38,540 bases of DNA from an uncultured Eisenbergiella sp. (lineage in GTDB: Bacteria > Bacillota > Clostridia > Lachnospirales > Lachnospiraceae), in NCBI GenBank assembly GCA_947631815.1, contig CANRMT010000013.1, positions 1-38,540 on the forward strand, given 5' to 3'. Shown piece after piece: positions 1 to 9,897 of the stretch; the first letter of the stretch is position 1, and each line of letters begins with the position of its first letter. The notes under the pieces were generated by a model that saw only the letters and a list, made by a program, of their open reading frames with translations, did no database searches and was not told where the DNA came from. The translations under genes were made by a program, and so were the position numbers.

Positions 1-834
1 AAGATCGAAGCCTTCCTCTTTCCTGGCCGCGAACAGCGTCCCGTAATTCCGGCCGTCCATGATGCGGTGGATGATCCGGATATCGCTGCTGTTGGCGATG
101 ATCATGTCCGCCCCGCTTTTCGTGGCGATCTGGGCCGCGGTCAGCTTGGTGGACATGCCGCCCTTCCCCACGCCGCTGCCGGTGGAGGATTTTCCCATTT
201 CCAGCAGCTTTTCGTCCAGCTCCTCCACCAGCTCCACGAACCGGGCGTCCGGGTTGCGTCGGGGATCGTCCGTATAGAGCCCGTCGATGTCGGACAGCAG
301 GATCAAAAGATCCGCGCCGATCATGGAGGCCACCACGGCAGACAGCGTATCGTTGTCGCCGATCTCGATCTCATGGGTGGCGACCGTATCGTTTTCATTC
401 ACGATGGGGATGACGCCCATGGAAAAAAGCGCCTCAAAGGTATTCTGCGCGTTGGTGCGGTTCATTTCATTGTCCACCGTCTGCCGCGTCATCAGGATCT
501 GGGCCGCCACCTGATTGTATTCCGCAAAGATCTTCTGATAGGTCATCATCAGGCGCGCCTGGCCGATGGCCGCGCAGGCCTGCTTGACCGCGATGGGGTT
601 GTCCTGCGCGGCATCCCGGGAAAGGTTCACCGCCTTGCGCCCCTGGGCGATGGCCCCGGAGGTCACCAGCGTCACGTCCTTTCCCTGATTTTTCAGATTG
701 CACAGCTCCCGCACCAGCACCTCCAGCCGGATATAGTCCAGATCTCCCGTCTGTTCATGCTGCAGCGAGGAGGAACCGATCTTCACCACGATGCGTTTCT
801 TATCCCGCAGTCTTTCCCTGATATGCTGCTCCAT
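1..834 (-). CDS. proB: Glutamate 5-kinase, 3' end beyond window
   Basis: Reverse translation from ATG at 834 gives MEQHIRERLRDKKRIVVKIGSSSL...TSGAIAQGRKAVNL...NENDTVATHEIEIGDNDTLSA...GGMSTKLTAAQIATKSGADMIIANSSD, a typical ProB kinase domain; frame stays open to position 1. Confidence 0.93.
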   Translation of the reverse strand, partial: MEQHIRERLRDKKRIVVKIGSSSLQHEQTGDLDYIRLEVLVRELCNLKNQGKDVTLVTSGAIAQGRKAVNLSRDAAQDNPIAVKQACAAIGQARLMMTYQKIFAEYNQVAAQILMTRQTVDNEMNRTNAQNTFEALFSMGVIPIVNENDTVATHEIEIGDNDTLSAVVASMIGADLLILLSDIDGLYTDDPRRNPDARFVELVEELDEKLLEMGKSSTGSGVGKGGMSTKLTAAQIATKSGADMIIANSSDIRIIHRIMDGRNYGTLFAARKEEGFDL

Positions 835-918
835 TTGTATTCTCCCATCTCTATTCTGCCGCGCCGATCCGATGCCCGCCGATGCGGCTTTGTATTTTCA
901 CGATGACGGCCGGAAGTC

Positions 919-2529
919 TCACCCGTCTTTCCCCGGCGGCGCGTATTTCGCGATGATGGCCTCCGCCACCCGGATCCCGTCCATGGCCGCGGAAACGATG
1001 CCGCCCGCATATCCTGCACCCTCCCCGCAGGGATAGAGACCCCGCAGATTGGACTGCAGCGTCTCGTCCCGGCAGATGCGCACCGGGGAGGAGGTGCGGC
1101 TCTCCACGCCGCTGACCAGAGCGTTCTCATCGTCGAAGCCGGGAATGATCTGCCCGAACCGTTCCATTCCGTCGCAGAACGCCCGGTACACCGGATCCGG
1201 CAGAATGGAAGCCACATCCGCGAATTTCCAGTCACCGCGGATGCACGGCGAAAAATCCGCGCCGATCCTCCCCGTGCCTGACCGGACAGCGAAATCCCCG
1301 TAACGCTCCACCGGCACGCAGCCCGCCCCCGCCCGAAAGGCGAGCTCCTCCAGCCTTCGCTGAAAGGCGATGCCCGCCAGCGGACCCTTGGCGCCGTAAT
1401 CCTCCGGCGTGACAGCGACGATGACCGCGCTGTTGGCGTTGGCGCCGTCCCGGGCGTGATAGCTCATGCCGTTGGTCACGAGACGGCCCGCCTCGCTGCT
1501 GGCGTTGACCACCCAGCCGCCCGGACACATGCAGAACGAATAGACGCCCCTGCCGTTTCCTCCCTTTGCGGCGAGCTTGTAGACGGCTGGGGGAAGCTCC
1601 CGCGGATGCTTCATCGCATACTGCGCCTCGTTGATCAGCTCCTGGGGATGCTCCACCCGCAGGCCCACGGCAAAATCCTTGGCCTGCATCTGGGCCCCCA
1701 GCTCATACAGCCAGGAAAAGGTATCCCGGGCGCTGTGCCCCGCCGCGAGCACCACCGCCCCGGCAGGCAGCACGGATCCGTCCGCAAGGCGCACGCCCGT
1801 CACACGGCCGCCGGAAAGCACAAGTCCGTCCGCTCTGCACCCGAAACGGACGCTGGCGCCGCGCTCCCGGAGCCGGTTCCTCATATTTTCGATCACACCG
1901 GCCAGCACGTCCGTCCCGATATGCGGCTTCGCATCATATAGGATCTCCCCCGGCGCGCCGTTCTCCGCGAAAACGGAGAGCACCTTGGCGCTGCGCCCGT
2001 CCCGGTCGCGGACCAGCGTGTTGAGCTTGCCGTCAGAAAACGTTCCCGCGCCGCCCTCTCCGAAGGAAACATTGGACTCCGGGTCCAGCCGTCCCGTCCG
2101 CCAGAAGGCTTCCACATCCTTCTGCCTCGTGCGCACGTCCGCGCCCCGTTCCAGCAATATAGGACAATAGCCGCATTCCGCCAGTACCCAGGCGCAGAAC
2201 AGCCCGGCAGGGCCGCTTCCGATGATCACGGGCGCTTCCCGCATCGGCGCGGACCCGGAGGGCGGATAACGGTATTCCTTCTCCTGCACGAGCGCGACAT
2301 TCGGGTCATGACAGCGCGCCGCGCATTTCTCTTCGGAGATCCCGGCGACCTCTATATCCACGGCATACGAAAAGAAAATATCCGGTTTTTTTCTGGCGTC
2401 GATGGAGCGTCTCCTGACGGTGAGGCGGATGATCTGTTCCGGGTCCAGGCGCAGGATCTTTGCGGCCCTCCGGTACAGCTCCTCCTCTCCCTGCCCGCAG
2501 GAAAGCTTCAGCTGCTGTATCCTGATCAT
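919..2529 (-). CDS. NAD(P)/FAD-dependent dehydrogenase (COG2509-like)
   Basis: MIRIQQLKLSCGQGEEELYRRAAKIL...APVIIGSGPAGLFCAWVLAECGYCPILLERG...LYPCGEGAGYAGGIVSAAMDGI; start re-set to ATG 2529 within the longer ORF, overlapping the upstream stop. Confidence 0.88.
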   Translation of the reverse strand: MIRIQQLKLSCGQGEEELYRRAAKILRLDPEQIIRLTVRRRSIDARKKPDIFFSYAVDIEVAGISEEKCAARCHDPNVALVQEKEYRYPPSGSAPMREAPVIIGSGPAGLFCAWVLAECGYCPILLERGADVRTRQKDVEAFWRTGRLDPESNVSFGEGGAGTFSDGKLNTLVRDRDGRSAKVLSVFAENGAPGEILYDAKPHIGTDVLAGVIENMRNRLRERGASVRFGCRADGLVLSGGRVTGVRLADGSVLPAGAVVLAAGHSARDTFSWLYELGAQMQAKDFAVGLRVEHPQELINEAQYAMKHPRELPPAVYKLAAKGGNGRGVYSFCMCPGGWVVNASSEAGRLVTNGMSYHARDGANANSAVIVAVTPEDYGAKGPLAGIAFQRRLEELAFRAGAGCVPVERYGDFAVRSGTGRIGADFSPCIRGDWKFADVASILPDPVYRAFCDGMERFGQIIPGFDDENALVSGVESRTSSPVRICRDETLQSNLRGLYPCGEGAGYAGGIVSAAMDGIRVAEAIIAKYAPPGKDG

Positions 2530-3770
2530 GTTCCACTCTCCCCGGCCGCATGCCGTCCGGCGATGATGCCGCTGGTCCACGCCCACTGCAGATTGTAGCC
2601 GCCGCAGCGCCCGTCCGCATCCAGCATTTCCCCGCATAGAAACAGCCCGGGGACCTTCTTCGCCTCCAGATGGTCCGTCACCTCGTTCAGCGAAACGCCT
2701 CCCGCGCACACCTGTGCCTGGCTGATCGGATTGGTCCCCGTGACGGTCACCGGGAACCGGCGCATCAGGCCGAACAGGGCGAAAATGCGGTCCTTCGTCT
2801 CTTCTCCCACCGGATCTTCGGCATGCAGTCCGCACAGCCGCAGGAGTACCCTGGCCGTTTTGGCGGCCACCATCCCGGACGCCAGCGTCAGCACGCGCTT
2901 GTCCCGGCAGAGGCGGAACTGCCTGCCGCAGAGCGCTTCCCACTGCTCCGGCGCGTATTCCGGCAGGAAATCCAGGAAGGCGCTCACGCGCTTCCCCTCC
3001 TGCAGCGCGGCCGCCGCGAAACGGCTGCACTGAAAGACCGGGATGCCGGAGATCCCGTAATCCGTCAGCTGCACTTCGCCCCGCTCCCGCCAGACCTCCT
3101 CGCGGGCCCCCTGCACGTGCAGCTCCACCTGCGCCGCGCAGCGGACCCCCGCCAGCGCGGGGAAGAACGCTTCCTCACAGCGCAGCGCGACAAGGGACGG
3201 CAGAAGGGGGACCATTTCCAGCCCCAGCCCCCGCACGAGCGCGAACCCGTCCGCCGCGTTTTTCGGGGACAGGCCCGCCGCGCTTCCGCAGGCCAGGATC
3301 AGCCGGTCAAAGCAGAGCTCCTCCCGGCCGGATGATATGTAAAAAAGGCGGTCCCGTCGGATGTTTTCGATCCTGCAGCCGCAGACGACATCCACATCCC
3401 ACCGCTTCAGCTCCTCCAGAAGCGCTTCCCGGACGGCCTCCGCCTGCATGCTGCGGGGATAGAGACCGCCGTTCCGCTCCGTCAGCAGGAGGCCGCAGCT
3501 CTCAAAAAAACGGACGGTGTCCTTTACGCCGAACTGCTCAAAGAAAACGGGGAGGCGAAAGGCGGAACGGCTCCTGTAATCCCGCTGGACCTGAAGGTCC
3601 CGGTTGGACAGATTGCATCTGCCGTTTCCGGTAGCCAGCAGCTTCATCCCCGGCTTTTCCCGCCGTTCCAGCAGCGTGACGGCACAGCCCGCCCGCGCGG
3701 CCGCGATGGCCGCCGCCATGCCGGACGCTCCGCCTCCGATCACACCGATCCTTTTCCGATTTCCTTCCAT
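2526..3770 (-). CDS. Aminoacetone oxidase family FAD-binding protein (HI0933/YhiN-like)
   Basis: MEGNRKRIGVIGGGASGMAAAIAAARAGCAVTLLERREKPGMKLLATGNGRCNLSN, typical of the HI0933 family; start re-set to ATG 3770; 4-nt overlap with the downstream gene. Confidence 0.88.
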   Translation of the reverse strand: MEGNRKRIGVIGGGASGMAAAIAAARAGCAVTLLERREKPGMKLLATGNGRCNLSNRDLQVQRDYRSRSAFRLPVFFEQFGVKDTVRFFESCGLLLTERNGGLYPRSMQAEAVREALLEELKRWDVDVVCGCRIENIRRDRLFYISSGREELCFDRLILACGSAAGLSPKNAADGFALVRGLGLEMVPLLPSLVALRCEEAFFPALAGVRCAAQVELHVQGAREEVWRERGEVQLTDYGISGIPVFQCSRFAAAALQEGKRVSAFLDFLPEYAPEQWEALCGRQFRLCRDKRVLTLASGMVAAKTARVLLRLCGLHAEDPVGEETKDRIFALFGLMRRFPVTVTGTNPISQAQVCAGGVSLNEVTDHLEAKKVPGLFLCGEMLDADGRCGGYNLQWAWTSGIIAGRHAAGESGT

Positions 3771-3901
3771 TTCGACGCTCCAACCCGCTTTCTCTTCAGG
3801 GACCGGGACCGCCGTCCCGAACACACCTGTGATGGGACACGTGCCTGCAGGTCCGAGTTTCCTCCGCACGGCCGTCCCCTTTGTCTGCCTTCCATAGGAT
3901 A

Positions 3902-4594
3902 CTACGAAGCCGCGTATGTGACAAGAAAATTTTCCAGCTCCGCGCGGGAGATCAGCTTTTTCCCGGTCAGAAGGGAATTGCGGACCTCTCCTGGGAGCTT
4001 TCGTCCGTCGATATCCGTCCGCTGCCAGACGCTGCCGTCCTCCCGGCAGACCGCCACCTTGTTTTCCTCCAGGATCAGGAAGAAAAGCCCCTGCTCGGCC
4101 TCCTGCCGGTATCCCTTTGTCACCACCACGCGCTCCTGCGAAAAGGCTTCGACCTCCAGGAATTCGAGGCCAGCCTCCCGTTCCCGCAGCGTGGCGGCCT
4201 GCGGGTCGTCCTGGATGAAACGGACGAACTGCTCCCGGTCCATGCCCACGTACTTTTCCGGCATCGGCAGCTCCTCTTCCCGTTCCCCTCCGGAATCCAT
4301 ATCCCGGATGCGCACCACGAGGCGCGTGTCCGGCGTTACCCGCTGTCCGCCAGAGGAAACGGCCGCCGCTTCTTCGCCTCCGTCGGACTGCACCGACGTT
4401 TCTCCATAGCTGCCGTACTGTGCCGCCGCGTTCCCTCCGCTGCCGTACTGTGCCGCCGTCTCTCCCGGCGCGGCGTACCACAGCCCCGGATAAAAAAAAT
4501 CCAGATATTTGATATGTCCATATACGCCCGCGCCAAACAGCGCACAGGAATAAAAAAACAGGCTGATCCTTTTCATGCGGCGCAACTTCCTCAC
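3902..4594 (-). CDS. Membrane-anchored protein with BofC C-terminal-like domain
   Basis: N-terminal hydrophobic segment, A/Q/Y/G/S-rich linker, C-terminus LEENKVAVCREDGSVWQRTDIDGRKLPGEVRNSLLTGKKLISRAELENFLVTYAAS resembling BofC_C. Start uncertain: a TTG at 4585 has better SD spacing than the GTG at 4594. Confidence 0.6.
   Translation of the reverse strand: MRKLRRMKRISLFFYSCALFGAGVYGHIKYLDFFYPGLWYAAPGETAAQYGSGGNAAAQYGSYGETSVQSDGGEEAAAVSSGGQRVTPDTRLVVRIRDMDSGGEREEELPMPEKYVGMDREQFVRFIQDDPQAATLREREAGLEFLEVEAFSQERVVVTKGYRQEAEQGLFFLILEENKVAVCREDGSVWQRTDIDGRKLPGEVRNSLLTGKKLISRAELENFLVTYAAS
4410..4459. repeat. 30-bp-period tandem repeat inside CDS
   Basis: ctgccgtactgtgccgccg occurs twice 30 bp apart, encoding AAQYGSGGNA/AAQYGSYGET. 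Confidence 0.8.
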
Positions 4595-4706
4595 CTCCCG
4601 AAAAGTATCAGCCTTTTCTCTCCTTCTTATTCTAAAAAGAACACACTTTCCGTCATGTTCCGATCTCCGGCTCCGGCCGGTCCGTGCCCCCCGACGGACG
4701 TCCCCG

Positions 4707-6371
4707 TCAGAGCAGCCGCAGCGCGTGCGCGACGGCGATCAGCGTTTCCCCGCCCGGGAATGCGTTCAGCTCTCTGGGCGTCGCTCCCTTTAAAAGAAGG
4801 ACTACGGCACAGTAGGCCGCAAAGCCCAGCACGGTGCTGACCGACGCGCAAAGAAGCGCAGGCGCCTTCTGCAGGAGCACAAGGCCGAACAGCGCGCAGA
4901 TCCCCGCCATCACCAGACCGCCCACCAGCGGCGCCAGAAGGATACGGATCCAGTTCACCCGCATCTTGGCCTGTCTCGAGACACACATGTAACAGATCGC
5001 GCACAGGCACAGGAACAGAATGATATCGGCAAAAACGACGCCCTGTGCGCCCATCTTCAGAGGGGACAAAAGCAGATAGAGAACGGCCGCGTATACCGCC
5101 AGGGAGGCCGCCATTCCGGCGGCGAACATTCCCATCATATCCATGCTCAGCATCACCGCCCCCAGGACCGCGGTCAGCCCGAAGAGGACGAGACCAAGGC
5201 TCCCCAGCCGGATCATGCTCAGCGCCAGCGCATTGTCGCTGTCCGGGAAAAGGACCTCCAGAAACGGTCTGGCCAGTACCGTCAGCGCCACGGCGAACGG
5301 GACCATCAGCAGCAGCATGCTGCGCAGCGAGATCATACAGCGTTCCCGAAGCCGCTTCGGATTGCGCTGCAGATAACTGACCTTCATGCCGGGCTGCATG
5401 TAACCGGCGAACAGAAGTGCAAGCAGCGCGGGCCCCAGGAACAGCGCCCGGCTCTTCCCGGTATAGGAGCCCCACTCCTGCAGCGCGGCCGCGGGGACCG
5501 CTCCCGCCTCCCCGGTAAACCGGAAATAAAGGAATGTCTGCAGAAATCCCGCCAGCCCCAGAAACACCAGCGGCAGAAACGCCGGAAGCGAAGTGACCAG
5601 GACCGCAGACATCTGCTGCATCAGCGGCTCCGGCTGGGACGACACCGACATCTGCATCCGCTCCCGGATCACGGCGCGGCGCGAGATCCAGAGGATCATG
5701 GCACACACCATGCCCAGTACCGAGGAAAAAGCCAGAGAGACCGCCCCGCCGACAGCCCCGTAGGCGGGCCCGTACTGCGCATTCTGCAGAAGCGCGCCGA
5801 CCTTCTGGCCGTATTCCGCAAAGGGCCTGGCGATCAGCGTGCCGGAAATGAACAGAGCCAGGCAGAACAGGAGCTTCACAAAGGACGCGGAAGACTGACA
5901 GCCGAACCCGTCCAGCCCTCCCGCCAGCACGGTCATGACCATCAGACAGAACAGCGACGGCGCCAGCACGCGCAGCGTCATGGAGGCTAACGGCACCCGG
6001 AGCAGATTCCCCGTCAGGAAACCGCTCAGCGCATACAGGATCAGGATGCACAGGGCGGAAAGCAGAACGCCGACGAAAAAGGCCGAACGCACCGCCCGTC
6101 TCGCATCCCTGCCCCTTCCGCGCTCCAGACGGTTGACCACCATGGAGGAGGCCGAACCGTACAGTCCCGCCAGCACCAGCGCGGCGGGGATCAAAAAGCA
6201 GCACAGAGCGGCGGAATAATAGCCGCTGCCCCACTCCCCGTATACGGCCGCAAGCCTCGCCTGCCGCAGACAGGTCAGACAGGCAGCCGCGACGGCCAGT
6301 CCCGTGATGAGATTATCCGGCAGTTCTATCCTTCTCCGGTTCTTTTTTCCACGCTTTTTTCTTACGTTCAT
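4707..6371 (-). CDS. Polysaccharide flippase-like membrane protein (MOP superfamily, SpoVB/MurJ-like)
   Basis: ~14 hydrophobic segments; MNVRKKRGKKNRRRIELPDNLITGLAVAAACLTCLRQARLAAVYGEWGSGYYSAAL. Start re-set to ATG 6371 to avoid overlapping ybeY. Confidence 0.72.
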   Translation of the reverse strand: MNVRKKRGKKNRRRIELPDNLITGLAVAAACLTCLRQARLAAVYGEWGSGYYSAALCCFLIPAALVLAGLYGSASSMVVNRLERGRGRDARRAVRSAFFVGVLLSALCILILYALSGFLTGNLLRVPLASMTLRVLAPSLFCLMVMTVLAGGLDGFGCQSSASFVKLLFCLALFISGTLIARPFAEYGQKVGALLQNAQYGPAYGAVGGAVSLAFSSVLGMVCAMILWISRRAVIRERMQMSVSSQPEPLMQQMSAVLVTSLPAFLPLVFLGLAGFLQTFLYFRFTGEAGAVPAAALQEWGSYTGKSRALFLGPALLALLFAGYMQPGMKVSYLQRNPKRLRERCMISLRSMLLLMVPFAVALTVLARPFLEVLFPDSDNALALSMIRLGSLGLVLFGLTAVLGAVMLSMDMMGMFAAGMAASLAVYAAVLYLLLSPLKMGAQGVVFADIILFLCLCAICYMCVSRQAKMRVNWIRILLAPLVGGLVMAGICALFGLVLLQKAPALLCASVSTVLGFAAYCAVVLLLKGATPRELNAFPGGETLIAVAHALRLL

Positions 6372-6423
6372 CCGAATTTCCCCGTTTTCCTTCCGATATG
6401 TCCGCACGGTCCCGCCCTGCGGT

Positions 6424-6942
6424 TCATGCAGGGGCATCCGTCCGGTCCCTTGTGATGCCGAGTCCCTGCAGGATCCGTTCCTGCTTTTCTTCCATGACGG
6501 ACGCTTCCTCCGGCGTCATATGATCGTAGCCGCACAGGTGCAGCGCGCTGTGCGCCACCAGAAAAGCGAATTCCCGCTTGACGGAATGCCCGTAGTCGGC
6601 CGCCTGCGAAAAGATCCTGTCCGCCGAAAGGATGATGTCGCCCAGGATCAGCTCCCCGGTGTCCGGCTGAAAGTGGTCCGCCGCATTCTCCTCCGCGGGG
6701 GAGAAATCCGCGGGCCGCCGGAAGGAAATGTTGGGAAAGCTCAGGACGTCCGTAGGGGCGTCGATCCCCCTGTACGCGCGGTTGAATTCCCGGATCCCCT
6801 CCTCGCCGGTGATGAGCACGTTCACCTCCGTCTCGTAGGGGCATTTCTCCTCGTCCAGCACCGCTTCCACGACCCCGGCCGCAAGCGCCTGTGCATCAAA
6901 AGGGAACAAAGCTCCCGATTCGTTCTCCACGCTGCATGTCAT
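6424..6942 (-). CDS. ybeY: rRNA maturation RNase YbeY
   Basis: Metal-binding signature HSALHLCGYDH; INVLITGEEGIREFNRAYRGIDAPTDVLSFP-type region. Confidence 0.95.
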   Translation of the reverse strand: MTCSVENESGALFPFDAQALAAGVVEAVLDEEKCPYETEVNVLITGEEGIREFNRAYRGIDAPTDVLSFPNISFRRPADFSPAEENAADHFQPDTGELILGDIILSADRIFSQAADYGHSVKREFAFLVAHSALHLCGYDHMTPEEASVMEEKQERILQGLGITRDRTDAPA

Positions 6943-7982
6943 CTCTCGTATCTCCGTTTCTGCATCCCGTTTCCCCGGCGTCTTTCGTCCTGCGGCCTTT
7001 CGCCCCTTCTGTCCCGGGCCGCTGCCTCCTTCGCCTCATAGGCTTCGTAGGCCTGCACGATCTTCTGGACCAGCGGATGTCTGACCACATCGCGGCTCGT
7101 CAGCCTGCAGAACGCGATATCCTCGATACCGGCCAGTACCTTCACGGCCACATCCAGCCCGGACACCGCTCCCGGCGCCAGGTCCTTCTGGGAAGCGTCG
7201 CCGGTGATGATCACCTTGGACCCGAAGCCGATCCGGGTCAGGAACATCTTCATCTGGGCCGGCGTGGTGTTCTGCGCCTCATCCAGGATGATATAGGCGT
7301 TGTCCAGCGTGCGCCCTCTCATATATGCCAGCGGAGCCACCTCGATCAGCCCCTTTTCCATGTTCTTGAGAAAGGACTCCGCGCCCATGATCTGATAGAG
7401 CGCGTCATAGAGCGGCCTGAGGTAAGGGTCCACCTTGCTCTGCAGATCCCCCGGCAGAAAGCCGAGGCGTTCGCCCGCTTCTATGGCGGGGCGGGTCAGG
7501 ATGATCCGCTCCGCTTCGTTGTTCCGAAACGCCGTGATCGCCATGGCCATGGCCAGATACGTCTTGCCCGTGCCCGCAGGCCCGAGCCCGAAAACGATCA
7601 TCTTGTCCCGTATCGCATCCACATATTCTTTCTGTCCCAGCGTCTTGGGCTTGACAGGCTTCCCGCTCACCGTATGGCAGATCAGATCCTCATCGATCTC
7701 CAGCAGTGCGCTGTTCTGATTCTCCATGCTCATCGCGATCGCGTAATCCACATTCTGTTCCTGAATCTGGTTTCCCCTTCTGGAAATCTCGTACAGCTCC
7801 CGCAGCACGGCGCAGGCGCTCTCCACCTGCCCGGCCGGTCCGCTGACCCGTACCGCGCCGCCCCGATCCACGATGCTGACCGGGAAGGCCCGTTCCAGCT
7901 TCTTCAGAAAAAGATCGAACTGACCGAACACATTCCGAATGTGCTCGGCTTCCATATGCAGCAGTTCTTCCCGATATTCCAT
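6939..7982 (-). CDS. PhoH family protein (PhoH-like ATPase)
   Basis: FGLGPAGTGKTYLAMAMA Walker A; TRPAIEAGERLGFLPGDLQSKVDPYLRPLYDAL; NAYIILDEAQNTTPAQMKMFLTRIGFGSKVIITGD. Confidence 0.95.
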   Translation of the reverse strand: MEYREELLHMEAEHIRNVFGQFDLFLKKLERAFPVSIVDRGGAVRVSGPAGQVESACAVLRELYEISRRGNQIQEQNVDYAIAMSMENQNSALLEIDEDLICHTVSGKPVKPKTLGQKEYVDAIRDKMIVFGLGPAGTGKTYLAMAMAITAFRNNEAERIILTRPAIEAGERLGFLPGDLQSKVDPYLRPLYDALYQIMGAESFLKNMEKGLIEVAPLAYMRGRTLDNAYIILDEAQNTTPAQMKMFLTRIGFGSKVIITGDASQKDLAPGAVSGLDVAVKVLAGIEDIAFCRLTSRDVVRHPLVQKIVQAYEAYEAKEAAARDRRGERPQDERRRGNGMQKRRYER

Positions 7983-8051
7983 CTCTCGGCCGAATACCGC
8001 GAAAAAGCGGCGGTATCGTTCTCCCGTCTGTAGAATGACGGCGGCAGTTAC

Positions 8052-9290
8052 TCACTGCGCCGCCTCCGGCTCCGTTTCGGGAACGGCTGTGACCGGCCGC
8101 AGCACCGCGGCCTCCTGTTGCACGGTCAGCTGTCCCCTTAAAAGCATAGCATCTTCTCTTTTTCCTATTTTAACATCTTTTTGTATAATGTGTACCCCTT
8201 TTTCTTCCAAACCTGCAATAAATTTTTGAAAAGCGGCCTCCAGCAGCCGTTTTGCGCTCTCCTCGTCATAAACCGCATCCACCGGCAGGTATTCCCGGCA
8301 GACGATGGAGCCCGCAGACAGCGGCAGATCGATCTGGCCGAGCAGGCGGACCCGCTCCTGCTGGATCACCTCATCATACTTTACGAACCGGCAGCCGGTG
8401 AACGGGAAAACGTACCGCCTGTCGAACAGGGTAAAAAAGTGAAAGCGCTTTTCCCTTCCGGTATAATTCTTGTAGGTATAAGAAAAATCCTGCTTCAGGG
8501 ACACGTCCCTTTCGTATTCCAGCACGATATCGCCGTCCGCCGCGGTCCTCTGCCACTCCCGGACCGTCCCGTCGTCGTTCATCACAGGCACCAGCCCGCT
8601 GATCAGGACGTCCCCTTTTTCCACGCTGTCTCCCGCCTTCACCTGCGGGACGCCGGACCGCGTGAGGATGCTGGCGATGACGCCGGAGCGAACGGCGACC
8701 AGATCGGCCCCGTCGGAAAAGCGCGCCGCGTCCGCTTCCTGTTCTTCCTGCGCGGGCAGCTCGTTTTCCTTGATCTGAACGGTGATCCGGCACCCGTCCA
8801 GCCGCATGGACGTCCAGGTGACCTGCGGAAACGTCTCCCGCAGCGCATCCTCCAGCGCCTCGATATCCAGTGCGGACTTCCTCGTACCGTAATCCACGCC
8901 CCGCCCGTTCAGGAAATCTGTCAGCTCGTCGTCTGTGATCCGTTCGTTCCCCACGAACTCGATGGCCCAGACAAAGCGGGACATGACGGTCAGGAACAGA
9001 AAACAGCACAGGATCCCGGCGAGAAAGGTTTTCCGCCTTCCCGCATCCCGCATAAAAAAAGGGAGCCCGTGTCTCTCCAGAACGGCCACCCTGGTCTTGG
9101 TCTTTTTCACGATGTCGCGGAGCGCAAAATAATCGGACAGGCATAGGAACATGGTATAGCATCCGCCGCTCCCGGAAAGTCCCCACAGGACGATCCCCCT
9201 GTTCGTGCACAGATTCATGAACCGTTCCGGCGCGTATCCCCAGACGCGGATCTTCACAAAGCCCTTCAGCCATCGGATGATTCCTATCAT
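8052..9290 (-). CDS. yqfD: Sporulation protein YqfD
   Basis: RIWGYAPERFMNLC-type N-terminus, single TM, V.VKENELPA and GVIASILTRSGVPQVKAGDSVEKGDVLISG; adjacent to yqfC and phoH. Confidence 0.9.
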   Translation of the reverse strand: MIGIIRWLKGFVKIRVWGYAPERFMNLCTNRGIVLWGLSGSGGCYTMFLCLSDYFALRDIVKKTKTRVAVLERHGLPFFMRDAGRRKTFLAGILCCFLFLTVMSRFVWAIEFVGNERITDDELTDFLNGRGVDYGTRKSALDIEALEDALRETFPQVTWTSMRLDGCRITVQIKENELPAQEEQEADAARFSDGADLVAVRSGVIASILTRSGVPQVKAGDSVEKGDVLISGLVPVMNDDGTVREWQRTAADGDIVLEYERDVSLKQDFSYTYKNYTGREKRFHFFTLFDRRYVFPFTGCRFVKYDEVIQQERVRLLGQIDLPLSAGSIVCREYLPVDAVYDEESAKRLLEAAFQKFIAGLEEKGVHIIQKDVKIGKREDAMLLRGQLTVQQEAAVLRPVTAVPETEPEAAQ

Positions 9291-9299
9291 ACTGCCTCC

Positions 9300-9605
9300 C
9301 TAGAGATACCGGATCTCGCTGATCTTTCCCTCGATCTTCATATCATCATTGGTATAATAGGAAATATTCAGACACCGCCCCGACACGGCGATCCGGCACG
9401 TCTTCCCCTGAAGCGTGATGCAGCAGTCCGTATATTCCAGGATGCCCCTGTAGTTTTCCACCAGCACCTGGTCGTTTCCGATCACCGTGACGATGGACGC
9501 TCCCATCATCGTGTCCCTGGGCAGGCGCAGGGATTCCACCAGCAGTTCCCTGGCGCTCTTTTCCTTTTCGTTTCCGTCCGTTATCCTGACCGCTCTCTTC
9601 CTCAT
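9300..9605 (-). CDS. yqfC: Sporulation protein YqfC
   Basis: 101 aa; LRLPRDTMMGASIVTVIGNDQVLVENYRGILEYTDCCITLQGKTCRIAVSGRCLNISYYTNDDMKIEGKI; next to yqfD. Confidence 0.9.
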   Translation of the reverse strand: MRKRAVRITDGNEKEKSARELLVESLRLPRDTMMGASIVTVIGNDQVLVENYRGILEYTDCCITLQGKTCRIAVSGRCLNISYYTNDDMKIEGKISEIRYL

Positions 9606-9669
9606 GCTCCCATTCTATGACGCAGGCTCCCGCAATATGCCATGCACACCGCACGGCGCAGTTGATGCC

Positions 9670-9869
9670 CCCGGAAGCGTCGATGGCCGCCTGCGTCAGG
9701 GCGCACAGAGATGCTCGCCCCATCATGCCGGACATTCCGACGAGCCATGGACGGCAGCCATGTCGGGGTGAGGCCCTCCATGGCTGCCATTGTCTCGTCT
9801 CCATGGCATGAAAAGGGGCCTTCGCATTCTCTGTGCGCCCTGACGCAGGCGGCCATCGACGCTTCCGGG
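9670..9869. repeat. 200-bp palindromic intergenic element
   Basis: 41-nt perfect inverted arms 9670-9710 and 9829-9869 (cccggaagcgtcgatggccgcctgcgtcagggcgcacagag), imperfect inner complementarity, and apical stem ggcagccatg (9753-9762)/catggctgcc (9779-9788). Confidence 0.92.
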
Positions 9870-9897
9870 AGCAGCAGCCATGAGCGTAACCGGCACT

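Noticed and set aside
4627-6234. 535-aa minus-strand ORF overlapping the flippase
   Set aside because: Out-of-frame; Gly/Ala/Arg-rich translation, while the 576-aa frame has proper TM segments
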